In this document: positions 11,407 to 22,689 of the stretch, in pieces
Position numbering within the stretch: the first letter of the stretch is position 1
How the letters are laid out: the number at the start of each line of letters is the position of its first letter
NCBI RefSeq assembly: GCF_022458985.1
Contig: NC_061781.1
Span: 16,771,001 to 16,835,000 of the forward strand
DNA length: 64,000 nt
Source: Mugil cephalus
Lineage: Eukaryota; Chordata; Actinopteri; Mugiliformes; Mugilidae
Direction of reading: 5' to 3'
Notes under the pieces: generated by a model
Told to the model about the DNA's origin: nothing
The model's input: the letters and a program-made list of their open reading frames with translations, nothing else
The model's database searches: none
Position numbers and translations under genes: made by a program

Positions 11407-11454
11407 AAATGAAGTTTTGCGCTTTGTAGGTTTACAAAGCGCAAAACTTCATTT
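11407..11454. repeat. Perfect 22-bp inverted repeat with 4-nt loop
   Basis: The left arm 11407-11428 starts AAATGAAGTTTTGCGC. The right arm 11433-11454 is its exact reverse complement. The loop is GGTT. The very short loop makes it a strong potential cruciform or RNA hairpin. Confidence 0.85.
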
Positions 11455-11564
11455 ACAAACGACAACTGAACTCCAAAAACAGTCTTTTCTACCAGAAACA
11501 AAGTTTGAAAGGTTTGACACAAAAAGAAGAGACATTGAATAACTCAAATGTTATTTTCTGATGC

Positions 11565-11750
11565 TTTATTTATTTATTTATTTATTTTTTTTTGCAATGA
11601 CATAGATTAAAATGGAATACAATGGAATTAAATGAAGTTAAATAGAAATAAATGGAATATAAGGAAGTTAAATGGAATAAAAGGAAGTTAAATAGAAATA
11701 AATGGAATAAAAGGAAGTTAAATAGAAATAAATGGAATAAATGAATACTG
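11565..11750. repeat. A-rich minisatellite (about 30-bp unit)
   Basis: About four imperfect units built of AAATAGAAATAAATGGAA and TAAAAGGAAGTTA. It starts about 90 bp beyond the stop codon of the large repeat-protein gene, probably in or near its 3' UTR. Confidence 0.75.
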
Positions 11751-11838
11751 TAGGGAACTCCTGCTCCACTGGTCTGTGTTTTGCACAAACCACTAGAACA
11801 GAAGGTCTCCTTGTGTGTCTGATCTGGGAACTGGGAAA

Positions 11839-14800
11839 TCAGAAGAAGTTCCAGCTGGTTTTGTGTTTAGACTTCATTAGATGTTCTTTGAAAGAAGCCA
11901 CGATCACTTTGTCAATTACTGGTCGCTCTAGATCCATGAAAAACACAATAGCGTCTGCAGACTTCCACTTTTTGTGCAGGTCCTCCCAAACGGTCTTGTC
12001 GAGCTTCATAAACCTTTTCGTGGGGATGTTAATATTCTCACGCTGGAATTCATCCCAGATTTTCATGTACAGTCTGTAACGGATGGCCTCAAACTGGTCG
12101 AAATCGTATTGTATTTTTGCTTTTGCAAAGGCCCTTAAAACCAGGCACTCAACAAAAGTGCTGACACACGTTTTGCACCTTTCTTGCTCGTCTGTTGAGG
12201 ACTCGTTAAATTTTGGCTCAGACTGAACAGTGTTGTCCTCAACTACTGTGAACTCCAGAGAGGAGGGCTCCTTCTGCCTAAAGTCTGGGCCTGGTGTCTC
12301 TTTTGGTGATTGGTGACGTTCAGTGACTTCCATGGTGGGGGTCTCTGGTGAGAGGCTGGCAGGGGTAACGTCTGGAGAGGTTACTGTGGTTGATGCCTCT
12401 CCAGCACATGGTCTCACAAACAAGCTTCTAAACGCGCTACCCAGTTTTTTCAGAGACCATCTCTTTCTTGGAGTTGTAGCTGGTGTAGGTGTCTCCTTCA
12501 GATCCTGGACTTTTTCGCCCTCATACTGAACTGTGTCGCCCTCAGCTATTGAAACTTGCAGAGAGGAGGGTTTCATCTGCAATAAGTCTTGGGCTCGTTT
12601 CTCTTTCGGTGACTGGTGACGTTTGGCCACTTCCATGGTGGGGGTCTCTGGTGAGAGGCGAGCAGAGGTAACGTCTGGTGACTGCGTTGATGCCTCTCCA
12701 GCACGTGGTTTCACAAACAAGCCTCTAAATGCGGTACCCACTCTTTTCAGAGACCATCTCTTTCTTGGACGTTTGGCTGGAACATGTGTCTCCAGATCCT
12801 GAACTTCTTCAACCATGGACTGAGCAATGCTGTCCTCAACTACTCTGTCCAGAGAGGAGGTCTCCAGCTGCTCAAAGTCTTGGGCTGGTTTGTTTTTCGG
12901 TGACTGGCGTTGAGGTGCAGGGATCTCCACGGTGGTGGCCTCTGGTGAGAGCTGGGCAGATGGTTTTACACGCAAGCGTCTACATTTGGTTCCTTTATGA
13001 GTCAATTTCTTTTTGGATTTGGACCTGTGGCTTTCAAACCCTGAACTTCTTCAGCCTCAGACTGAGCAGTGCTGTCCTCAACCTCTCTGTCCAGAGAGGA
13101 GGTTTCCAGCTGCTCAAAGTCTTGGGCTGGTTTGACTTCAGGGTCTAGGAGCACCACAGCCATGGCCTCTGAAAATTGCTCATCGGGAACAGTGACCACC
13201 ACAGTAGTGACCTGCTGCTGGGACCCAACTCTATCAGTAGAGGCAACTTTTGATGACTTCATAGAGGGTGATCTGACTACAGCAGGTCGCACCTTGAAAA
13301 TCCTTTTAGCACAAAAGCCCTTAGTCTTGAATTTCAAAGACAGTTTCTTCTTGGACTCGGGGCAAACAATTGAAGCCTGGCTCACTACGAAGCTCTTGGT
13401 CTCTTCGTCAGACTCAGCGTTTTCATCTTCCACTATTATGATCTCCAGGGAAGAGGGTTCCTGGTGTCCACATTCTGGAGGTGTTCTGTCATCTGGTATG
13501 TGATGTTCAGGTACAACCACCCTCACAGCGGAGCCTGCCTGAAACTGCTGCTCAGGTACAACCAGCACCACAGCAGCAACATCTGGAAGCTGCTGCTCAG
13601 GCACAATGACCTTCACAGATTTCAGCTGTGGGACGTCTGGTGACTGTGTTGATGCCACTGTGACTCCAGCACGAGGCTTTCTGAATAAAGGTTTCACAAA
13701 GAACCCTTGAATTATGCCCCCCATTCTCTTCAGGGATAGTTTGCACGTCCTGGATTTAGGAGTCTGGACCTCTTCATCTCCAGACTGAGCAGCTTCATCC
13801 TCATCTACTTCAGCCTTGAGAGAAGACCAGTCTGGGACTGCTTCTCCTTGGATCTCCTCTCTGTCTGTATCAGTTTCTGGTGTTTTGTTCTTGCAGCTCT
13901 CCTTGTCTCCTATTGAGGCTGTCTCCTGGGTGTAGGCATCAAATGATTGAATGCCACTTTTAGTTTGTGTAGATTCCAGATCTTCTGACTTTTTGTCAGT
14001 GTCTTCATCTTCCAGGGGGGTGGCCACATTTTTCTTCTTTTTCTTCTTATTTGTTCGAGGTTTGTGTGTCATCATCCCAATAAATTCTTCCAACATCTTG
14101 CTGATGTAGCGAACCATACGTCTAATTCTTCTTTTGGGAGTGACGTGTCGTTGTACTTCCTGCTCTTCAGTGTCCTCGCCAGCAGAGAGGATGGAGTTGA
14201 CGCTCTCAGCTACGTCTTGGGCAATTAAGCTGGTCAACACCTCTGAGCTCTCAGAGCGGACCTCTTCTTTAATGTCCAGGACTTGAGCAAAGGTTTGAGG
14301 AAGTGTGTCACCCACGCTGATCAAGACAGCTTCCTCAGAAATATGACACCTTTGATTGATTTTCTCCAGGATGAATTTGGAAATTAGCATGATCAAGTCT
14401 CTGAGGAGCTGTGCCAGCATAGAACTGGTAACATCGTCTGGTTTACCTAATCTCAAACATGCCCACTGGTCTGGTGTGATGCCGTTGAAAAAGGATTCGA
14501 TCAGTGGACGAACCATGTCCACAGTGATCTGTGGGACGTTATGAGCAATGCTGTCCTCAACTACTCTGTCCAGAGAGGAGGTCTCCAGCTGCTCAAAGTC
14601 TTGGGCTGGTTTGTCTTTTGGTGACTGGTATTGAGGTGCAGGGATCTCCACGGTGGTGGCCTCTGGTGAGAGCTGGGCAGGTGGTTTCACACACAAGCCT
14701 CTACATATGGTTCCTTTATGAGTCAATTTCTTTTTGGACTTTGGATCTGTGGCTTTCAGACCCTGAACTTCTTCAGCCTCAGACTGAGCAGTGCTGTCCT

Positions 14801-17450
14801 CAACCTCTCTGTCCAGAGAGGAGGTTTCCAGCTGCTCAAAGTCTTGGGCTGGTTTGACTTCAGGGTCTAGGAGCACCACAGCCATGGCCTCTGAAAATTG
14901 CTCATCGGGAACAGTGACCACCACAGTAGTGACCTGCTGCTGAGACCCAACTCTATCAGTAGAGGCAACTTTTGATGACTTCATAGAGGGTGATCTGACT
15001 ACAGCAGGTCGCACCTTGAAAATCCTTTTAGCACAGAAGCCCTTAGTCTTGAATTTCAAAGACAGTTTCTTCTTGGACTCTGGGCAAACAATTGAAGCCT
15101 GGCTCACTACGAAGCTCTTGGTCTCTTCGTCAGACTCAGCATTTTCATCTTCCACTACTATGATCTCCAGGGAGGAGGGTTCCTGGTGTCCACATTCTGG
15201 AGGTGTTCTGTCGTCTGGTATGTGATGTTCAGGTACAACCACCCTCACAGCGGAGCCTGTCTGAAACTGCTGCTCAGGTACAACCAGCACCACAGCAGCA
15301 ACATCTGGAAGCTGCTGCTCAGGCACAATGACCTTCACAGAGTTCAGCTGTGGGACGTCTGGTGACTGTGTTGATGCCACTGTGACTCCAGCACGAGGCT
15401 TTCTGAATAAAGGTTTCACAAAGAAGCCTTGAATTATGCCCCCCATTCTCTTCAGGGACAGTTTGCACGTCCTGGATTTAGGAGTCTGGACCTTTTCATC
15501 TCCAGGCTGAGTGACGTCATTCTCATCTACTTCAGCCTTGAGAGAAAACGAGTCTGGGACTGCTTCTCCTCGGATCTCCTCTCTGTCTGTGTCACTTTCT
15601 GTTGTTTTAGTCTTACAGCTCTCCTTGTCTCCTATGGAGGCTGTCTCTTGGGTGTATGTGTCAAATGATTGAATGTCACTTTTAGTTTTTCTAGACTCCA
15701 CATCTTCTGGTTTGTCTTTTGGTGACTGGTGTTGAGGTGCAGGGATCTCCACGGTGGTGGCCTCTGGTGAGAGCTGGGCAGGTGGTTTCACACACAAGCC
15801 TCTACATATGGTTCCAACTTCTTTCCGAGACAATTTCTTCTTAGACTTTGGACCTGTTGCTTTTAGACCCTGAATATCTTCAGCCTCAGACTGAGCAGTG
15901 CTGTCCTCAACTACTCTGTCCAGAGAGGAGGTTTCCAGCGGCTCAAAGTCTTGGGCTGGTTTGACTTCAGGATCTAGGACCACCACAGCCATGGCCTCTG
16001 AAAATTGCTCATCGGGAACAGTGACCACCACAGTAGTGACCTGCTGCTGAGACCCAACTCTATCTGTAGAGGCAGCTTTTGATGACTTCATAGAGGGTGA
16101 TCTGACTACAGCAGGTCGCACCTTGAAAATCCTTTTAGCACAAAAGCCCTTAGTCTTGAATTTCAAAGACAGTTTCTTCTTGGACTCTGGGCAAACAACT
16201 GAAGCCTGGCTCACTATGAAGCTCTTGGTCTCTTCGTCAGACTCAGCGTTTTCATCTTCCACTACTATGATCTCCAGGGAGGAGGGTTCCTGGTGTCCAC
16301 ATTCTGGAGGTGTTCTGTCATCTGGTATGTGATGTTCAGGTACAACCACCCTCACAGCAGAGCCTACCTGAAACTGCTGCTCAGGTACAACCAGCACCAC
16401 AGCAGCAACATCTGGAAGCTGCTGCTCAGGCACAATGACCTTCACAGAGTTCAGCTGTGGGACGTCTGGTGACTGTGTTGATGCCACTGTGACTCCGGCA
16501 CGAGGCTTTCTGAATAAAGGTTTCACAAAGAACCCTTGAATTATGCCCCCCATTCTCTTCAGGGACAGTTTGCACGTCCTGGATTTAGGAGTCTGGACCT
16601 CTTCATCTCCAGGCTGAGCAGCTTCATCCTCATCTACTAAGTCTGGGACTGCTTCTCCTTGAATCTCCTCTCTGTCTGTGTCAGTTTCTGTTATTTTAGT
16701 CTTACAGCTCTCCTTGTCTCCTATTGAGGCTGTCTCATGGGTGTATGCGTCAAATAATTGAATGCCACTTTTAGTTTTTGTAGACTCCAGAACTTGTGAC
16801 TTTTTGTCAGTGTCTTCATCTTCCAGGGGGGTGGCCACACTTTTCTTTTTCTTCTTATTTATTTGAGGTTTGTGTGTCATCATCTCAATAAATTCTTTCA
16901 ACATCTTGCTGATGTAACGAACCATACGTCTAATTCTTCTTTTGGGAGTGACGCGTCGTTGTACTTCCCGCTCTTCAGTGTCCTCGCCAGCAGAGAGGAT
17001 GGAGTTGACGCTCTCAGCTACGTCTTGAGCAATTAAGCTGGTCAACACCTCTGAGCTCTCAGAGCGGACCTCTTCTTTAATGTCCAGGACTTGAGCAAAG
17101 GTTTGAGGAAGTGTGTCACCCACACTGGTCAAGACAGCTTCCTCAGAAATAAGATGCCTCTGTTTGATTTTTTCCAGCAATGATTTAGAAATTAGCTCTA
17201 TCAAGTCTGACAGCAGCTGTGCCAGCATAGAACTGGTAACATCGTCTGGTTTACCTAATCTCAAACATGCCCACTGATCTGGTGTGATGTTCCTGAAAAA
17301 GGATTCAATCAGTGGACGAACCGTGTCCATTGTGATTTGTGGGATTTCCTCTGTCTGGGAATAGCTTCCACTGTTCATTGGAACTGTTGTTGGTGTCGTA
17401 TTACGATACATAATCTTGGATGTGTAGGTTGACGGGTTTGAAAGTTTCAA
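11839..17450 (-). CDS. Large tandem-repeat protein, unnamed family; reading frame interrupted by one base loss
   Basis: I do not recognise a named family. Frame 1 (17450 to 13002, 1,482 codons) and frame 2 (13005 to 11839, 388 codons) meet at a shift near 13018: TTTTTGGATTTGG has one base fewer than the paralogous TTTTTGGACTTTGG near 14730. Layout: module N1 (about 17345-16850; ESFFRNITPDQWACLRLG, later LTSLIAQDVAESVNSIL and RRIRRMVRYISKM); unit A1; unit A2 (offset 1,107 bp); module N2 (from about 14543); unit A3 (offset 1,722 bp); two shorter B units near 12.76 and 12.44 kb (AFRGLFVKPRAGEAS, AFRSLFVRPCAGEAS); then a unique C-terminal domain (12200-11842) with FVECLVLRAFAKAK and a conserved-looking end IVASFKEHL. 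A units carry lysine-rich SKKKLSLK blocks and VPEQQ/VPEHH motifs. No leader or membrane segment is seen. All offsets are multiples of three. It may be a lineage-specific fish gene; function unknown. Confidence 0.7.
13002..17345 (-). repeat. Coding tandem repeats (N and A modules) of the repeat protein
   Basis: Near-identical DNA recurs, for example CCTTAGTCTTGAATTTC at 13319, 15041 and 16148. The spacing is 1,107 and 1,722 bp; the difference of 615 bp (205 codons) is the inserted second N module. The near-identity at DNA level points to recent amplification or gene conversion. Confidence 0.9.
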
Positions 17451-17509
17451 GTTGCCTGAATAGCGTTGCTTTTTTAGCGAAGATCAAGCGATTTAACTAT
17501 CTAACTCTT

Positions 17510-17645
17510 CTCTCTGATAAATCTCTGATGAATCTCTGATGAATCTCTGATAAATCTCTGATGAATCTCTGATGAATCTCTAATGAATCTCTGATGAATC
17601 TCTAGTGAATCTCTAATGAATCTCGGATGACTCTTTGATGAATCG
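17510..17645. repeat. 11-bp minisatellite (AATCTCTGATG) in the 5' leader of the repeat-protein gene
   Basis: About a dozen imperfect units of AATCTCTGATG/A in tandem. They lie between the start codon at 17450 and the TATA-like box, so on the transcribed strand they would be 5' UTR. Confidence 0.85.
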
Positions 17646-17649
17646 GCTC

Positions 17650-17706
17650 CTATTTAAGGTCTCTGTCAGGTGACACTGAGATCAAAGGCACAGTGCCTTT
17701 GATCTC
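17650..17706 (-). promoter_or_regulatory. Putative core promoter: TATA-like box plus 29-bp palindrome
   Basis: On the - strand, CCTTAAATAGG (about 17649-17659) is TATA-like and lies some 200 nt before the start codon of the repeat-protein gene. Just upstream, 17678-17691 (GAGATCAAAGGCAC) and 17693-17706 are exact reverse complements around a single A. This position is typical of a dyad factor-binding site; ATCAAAG also resembles a TCF/LEF core in each arm. Promoter function is inference. Confidence 0.45.
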
Positions 17707-17869
17707 TGCTAATTGTGGGCGTGGCTTATGAGATTCCATCACATCTTGTGACATCATCACAACATAAAAGAAGTGACATGATCACTATGGCAACACAGAG
17801 ACTCTGTGACATCATCACCATGGCAACACAGAAGCATGTGACCACGACAGTGAGGTCAGGATTCAAGAT

Positions 17870-18060
17870 TCAAGATGGTTGATTCTACTGTCTTAATAAA
17901 AGCCCATAATTATGGCACTATCCAACTATTAAAAACAATTTATGCATTATATGAAATGTCTGTTTTTGTATTAAGTCTTCAAGATTCAAGATTTCTTTAT
18001 TGCCAATTTCCCTTCATGTTCTGAATATAGAGATTAAAAATCTGAGTGAACAAAATGCAA
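17870..18060. repeat. TTCAAGATTCAAGAT-type fish repeat
   Basis: The motif ATTCAAGATTCAAGAT occurs at about 17861 and 17979, followed by TTTATTGCCAATTTCCC. This is the 3'-end style of a common fish dispersed repeat. No coding content. Confidence 0.5.
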
Positions 18061-18114
18061 TGGAAAAAAAAAACTGATAAAAAACATTCTGAGAAAGATA
18101 TAGTAATTTAATAA

Positions 18115-18535
18115 ATCATCTAAATCGGTGCAATGTACGGTGCAACAAGGTGCAGTAATGTCCAGTAAGGTGTGCAATACGGTGCAGTAAGATACAATAC
18201 ATTGTAATAAGGCGCAATAAGTTGTAGTAAGGCGCAATAAGGTGCTGAAATGTGTGCAGTGAGATGCAATATGGTGCAATAAAGTCCAGTAATGTGTGCA
18301 ATAAGGTGCAGTACGGTCGAGTAAGGTGCAATAAGGTGCAGTAAGAAACAGTCAGGGGCAGTGATGTGCAATAAGGTGCAATAAGGTTAAATAATATGCA
18401 GTAAGGTGAGCAATAGGGTGCAATAAGGTTTAATAATATGCAATTAGTTGCAGTAAGTTGTGCAATAACTTGTAATAACGTACAGTAATATGTGTGATAG
18501 GGTGCAGTGAGGTGCAATAAGATCAATAAGCACCA
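18115..18535. repeat. Minisatellite of GTGCAATAAG / GTGCAGTAAG units
   Basis: Dozens of degenerate 10-mers GGTGCARTAA occur with occasional longer periods. The long reverse-strand open frame over this block is only a by-product of the repeat. Confidence 0.85.
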
Positions 18536-18679
18536 TGACTGAGCTGCATTCAGTCCGTGATCATTACTCTCTCCACCTAAACTCACAGTCACTGGCTTAT
18601 TGTTTCTTTCCATGAAGCCATAATCTAAACTTTGTATTCTTGAATTCAACTCCCCCAGTGTAACATGTTGTTCTTTTAA

Positions 18680-19165
18680 CAGTGGCTCTATCTAGTCTCC
18701 AAATTAAGAGAAGCTCTTCCTAGCCTCCCAGCTAGTAGTAACTCTTCTTAGCTTCTTGGCCTCCCAGCTAACTGTAGCTCTTTCTTGCCTCCAGCTTATG
18801 GTAGCTCTTCCTAGCCTCCCAGCTAACCGTAGCTCTTCCTAGCTTCCTTGCTATGTTGGTCTAAATCTGCTATTAGGTAAGGTAACCAGTTTTCTGAAAT
18901 TAAATTAGGAGACGTCGTAGCTCAACATGCACTTTCTCTATGGTCCACTAGATGCTGCCAAACCAAGCATTGACTAAATGGAAGTGAATGAGAAAACTTT
19001 TATTTAGAAATATAAATCTTTAAAGGTCCTGTCCTATATGACATTTCTACTCGGAAAATGAACCTTAAATAAACAAATTTAGCCTCCCAGCTAGCAGTAG
19101 TTCGTCTTAGCTTCCCAGTTAATAGTAGCTCTTCCTAGCCTCCCAGCTAATTGTAGCTCTTGGTG
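18680..19165. repeat. Degenerate repeat TAGCTCTTCCTAGCCTCCCAGCTAA
   Basis: The roughly 25-29 bp motif occurs in two clusters (18680-18850 and 19078-19160) separated by a unique piece. It resembles intronic GCTA-rich minisatellites seen earlier in the window but has a different unit. Confidence 0.7.
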
Positions 19166-20390
19166 GCGACCAAGAGGCCTGATTAACAACGTCCAGAAGG
19201 AGATCCTGGACTTTTTTCTGGTCTGGGCAGCACTGGACTAGAGCTGCTGTCCTGTATCTGCCAGGGCAGGAGGGTGGACGTTGTGTGGACTTGTGGACGT
19301 TACATCTTGCCTTGTGACACTTACACTGCAGACGACTCGGCTATGACAAACATTTGTTCCCAGTCCAACCTGAGTCGGTGGATTTAACTGGACTAACATC
19401 GTTCTACCAGTCGCTGCTACAGGCAAAAGACGGGGACCACAGCAGGGATGTGGGTCTTTGGGAATAGTACCGTCACCTCTCAGGTCCTGTCTTCTGCCAG
19501 CCTGGCAGTCTGACTGAGAGAGGCTGGGCTGGTGAAGCTGGGTCACTTGATGAAGACGTCTGTCCCTCATCTAGCAGACCTGCTCTGCATCAGGTCCACC
19601 AGGGTGCTGCTCAGGCTGGTGGAGGAGGTCTGTGCCTCCGTGCCAGGAGGCCTCAGAGCGTTTGCTAGCAGCCAGAGGAGGATGACCTGCTGAGTCTGAA
19701 GACCCCAGAGTCTCAAAATCTGGGGAAGAAAGACATCTACTTCCTCAGCGTAAAGGTGTCAAACTTGCCCTGGCAGGGCTGAAGGTGTCCAGGTGGACTG
19801 GGGTTTTTGGCGTGGGATCCCTGTACAAACCTCCCGTCAATAAACGGACAGGATTGTACACGGGGCCATAGCTACAAACAGATATCTAGTGCACCTTGGT
19901 CCGAACACAGGGGACGGCTGTCCCTTCTGCTCCCAGTCAGAGACGGTCCTCCATCTCTTTGTCCAATGTCCCAGATTAGAGGCTCTGTTCAGGCTGTTCA
20001 GGGGTTTGGTCTGTTTTTTTCTTTTAGTCCCAGACAGAAGTCTGTCCACCAGCTGACTAACTTTGTTTCAGGGACATCTGGAAGACCAGGAGGAACTGGG
20101 TCAGGGGTCAGGGGTCAGAGGATGTGGTGTCCATGGTGACCGGGCTGCTGGCAGCTTGACTCAGAGTTCAGCTTTTACAGACTGACTGGATGAACGCAGG
20201 AGTTTGTGGACATGTGGGGTGAAGGACGTCCTTTGTTCAGTTAGAGGACACTCTCTGGTCCTGAACTTTAACAAACTTTTTGTTGGTTTTTATTTACTTT
20301 GTTGGTGAAAAAGAAATGGGATAAATTGTAAATAGAAGAATTAGCAATAAAGGTTGATTTAAAATCAAAAAATCAAAAATCAATAATTTT
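19160..20390 (+). mobile_element. Tx1/L1-type LINE, 3' end of ORF2 and 3' tail
   Basis: In changing frames the + strand encodes pieces such as LDFF near 19207 and a C-terminal zinc-knuckle of the zf-RVT type (CPFCSQSETVLHLFVQCP, 19922-19975), followed by a region ending in AGCAATAAAGGTTGATTTAAAATC. Several frameshifts and stops make this a dead 5'-truncated copy. The zf-RVT motif and the tail are typical of Tx1-like LINEs in fish. Confidence 0.75.
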
Positions 20391-21264
20391 AACTATTCCA
20401 TATTTGTGTATTGAGCCAGTTAGTGTGGCTGCAGTACGTTCTAATGGCTCAGTAGCAGTATTGGATGGTGTATTAATATCATAATTCAACCCAACTTCCT
20501 ATTCGCACAAGGCCTTTAGAAGTCTAGATATTACTGCTCACTGTTTAGTAAAACTGTTTTCACAACAGAGTGAAGAATGTGAGTCTCATTTTCCTGTCAC
20601 ATGTCCTTCATTTCTCAGTGGAATGTTTTAAAAGTTCAAATAAGTGTCTTGCTAATATTGGATTTTTTGTGCTGACACCACAAATGCATACGCCCTGTGC
20701 TTTCAATAGCAATATGTAGGAATGCGCTTGCATATTTATTTTCCCAAAAATCAGCGCTATGTCTCACTGTGGCATTTTCTATGTTTTTTAAGTAGTTAAA
20801 TTTACTTTACATCCAGGACTACACAAATAAAACAAGATGTGGCAGTGCTTACAAATATTAACTTAACTTTTGCTTAATATTTGAGGGTTTTTTTTCCACG
20901 TGATTTGATTGTTTCCTTCATTGTGTTACTCCACCTGGTTGTTCTAGACTAGGTGAAAAAAAAGGCATGGGACAAAATGACGACATCTAGACTAAGACAA
21001 GAAGCCTTGTAGATCAAAGTGCTTCTTTAGCTGATAGCTTTGCTTTTTGTATTTAGCATCTTATCTTCTTCATGGACAAACTATGAGTCAACAAAACCTG
21101 ACAAACTGACACCTTGTTTGCTGTCTTCTCCAAAAGTGCACATTTGATCTGTGTGCGCAAAGGGATGGGTTTGATACAGAGAACAAATATCAGTTTTAAC
21201 ACATCCAACACAACTTCACAGCTCAAAAAGTCGTTTTCCTGTTCTTCTTTTTTTTTGTTTCCAG
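20391..21264. other. Intergenic sequence before the Ig exons
   Basis: No open frame or repeat is recognised. The part close to 21264 is intron-like, with a polypyrimidine tract ahead of the third-domain exon. Confidence 0.4.
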
Positions 21265-22022
21265 TCCCACCCATGGACGTGATGATTGTTCAACGTTCTG
21301 AAGACTCCTATGAATGTGTGGCCAACGCCACCCCAGAGGCACATTTCACCTGGAGCAGGTACAGTAGTTTAAATAGCAGCCATCAGTTAAGACTCTCTTA
21401 AACAAGCAGTGTTTACATGATTTATCTCGGAGCATTTTCTGCTTTGTCTACAACTCAACACCCTCTTTCACCAACTACTGCATAATTTCCTCACTGTTGT
21501 TCAAGTTGTTCGTGTTGACACAACAACATTGTCTGTACTGTAATATTCCAAGTGCTAAGTATTGAGAGTAAGGAAACAGAGTAGGATGAACTGAGCACAA
21601 CACCAGAACTCCCTATTAAAAATATTAGTTATAACCAGCAGCTGAGCAAAAAGAGTTGGTTATTTTAGATTAAAGAAATTTTAATTTAACATGTTTTCTA
21701 CATGAGCTTCACAGATGTGTGTTCAGTGTGCTTTTAACCAGTAAGGGACACAACAATACAAGACAAACAATCAATTAAGAGCTAATAACATTCTTTTCAT
21801 TTTCGTTTATCTTTTAGTCTTTGTCTATGTCCATTTTATGCAGAGCCTCGTTTGTCTCCTCCAGGTCTGATCAGTCTTTGCCTAAGTCTGATATTAAAGT
21901 TCAGGGTTCAACTCTGCAGTTTGTGAGGAAGACCTCTGATCTGAATGGGTTCTATCAGTGTGAAGCTGTCAACCCGTATGGAAGAAAAGGTGGAGGTCAG
22001 CTCCACGTGTACATGGATTTTG
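21265..22022 (+). pseudogene. Orphan third-Ig-domain exon pair of the nectin-like family (+ strand)
   Basis: Exon D3a 21265-21358 (94 nt) reads VPPMDVMIVQRSEDSYECV with ANATPEAHF..WSR. Exon D3b 21865-22022 (158 nt) reads SDQSLPKSDIKVQG, then FVRKTSDLNGFYQCEAVNPYG and YMDFG. Lengths and splice phases (1-2, 2-1) are identical to genes A, B and C. No V, second-domain, membrane or tail exon flanks it; the sequence after 22022 keeps about 100 bp of intron homology and then passes into LINE and Harbinger remnants. It is in inverse orientation to the complete genes, so it marks the edge of an inverted duplicate. Confidence 0.85.
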
Positions 22023-22284
22023 GTAAGATTTGATTTGGATGTGTAGTTTGTCAAATCCTTCTTGATATTTTTTGAATATGTTCTGTACTCGTCTATTGTT
22101 TCCAACGACTTGAAAATATGTTCAACATTGTGTTAAAAATGTGCATATGATATGTAAATCAGGGGTGTTCAATGTTTTTCAGGTTCTTTGTTTTATTTTT
22201 GAAGCCAAAGTGTCCTATCCTCCTATCTTCTCAGGTTGCTTATTTTGTATTGTAAAAGAAGATTTTTTTAAATAAGTATGTGTC

Positions 22285-22450
22285 CAAAGATGATTGTGGA
22301 GGGCTGTTTGTGTATTGTGACATTTTATAAGAACATCCTGACTAGTTGCATCACTGTGTGGTATGGTGTCTGCACTGTGTCCTGTTGTTAGACACTCCAG
22401 CTCATAGTGAGAGCTGCCAAGGAGAGGAGGAACACCAGAGGTTCATTCTG
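22285..22450 (+). mobile_element. LINE reverse-transcriptase C-terminal fragment
   Basis: The + strand reads LTSCITVWYGVCTVSCC followed by a stop, the well-conserved ITxWYG block after the RT domain of Rex/CR1-like LINEs. A homologous piece lies on the opposite strand at about 48640-48730. Confidence 0.6.
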
Positions 22451-22509
22451 TGGTATTCATGTGCAACTGTATAATTTAATGTCCTCCTTATGTATTTATT
22501 CCATTCACT

Positions 22510-22620
22510 TGCTAGGAAAAAAAAACAAACTTATAAAGAAATGCTCTACTTGGACCGTCAGATTAGGAAGACAGATCTGAAAATTGAAATACTGGAGCAC
22601 AAGTTAGAGGTGAGTGCATG
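22510..22620 (+). mobile_element. Harbinger-associated Myb/SANT-like protein, C-terminal remnant
   Basis: The frame LDRQIRKTDLKIEILEHKLE resembles the C-terminal coiled coil of the Myb-like partner protein of PIF/Harbinger elements (NAIF1-like). It converges on the transposase fragment at 22690-23150, as in intact Harbinger elements. Confidence 0.55.
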
Positions 22621-22689
22621 GTCACAGGTGAATTATCTTAACTCTTGAATTTGTAGGAAATAAAGAAGACCAAATGAAATTTGTATTAT

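Noticed and set aside
11184..11522. Reverse frame of 112 codons with KEGRKEG repeats
   Set aside because: A by-product of the CCTT microsatellite.
12323..16332. Many + strand open frames of 60-144 codons
   Set aside because: They are antisense to the repeat-protein gene and recur with the same period as its units.
18034..18649. Overlapping reverse open frames of up to 177 codons rich in Tyr, Cys, Leu, Ile and Ala
   Set aside because: They are produced by the GTGCAATAAG minisatellite; all three frames are open and show the same short peptide repeats.
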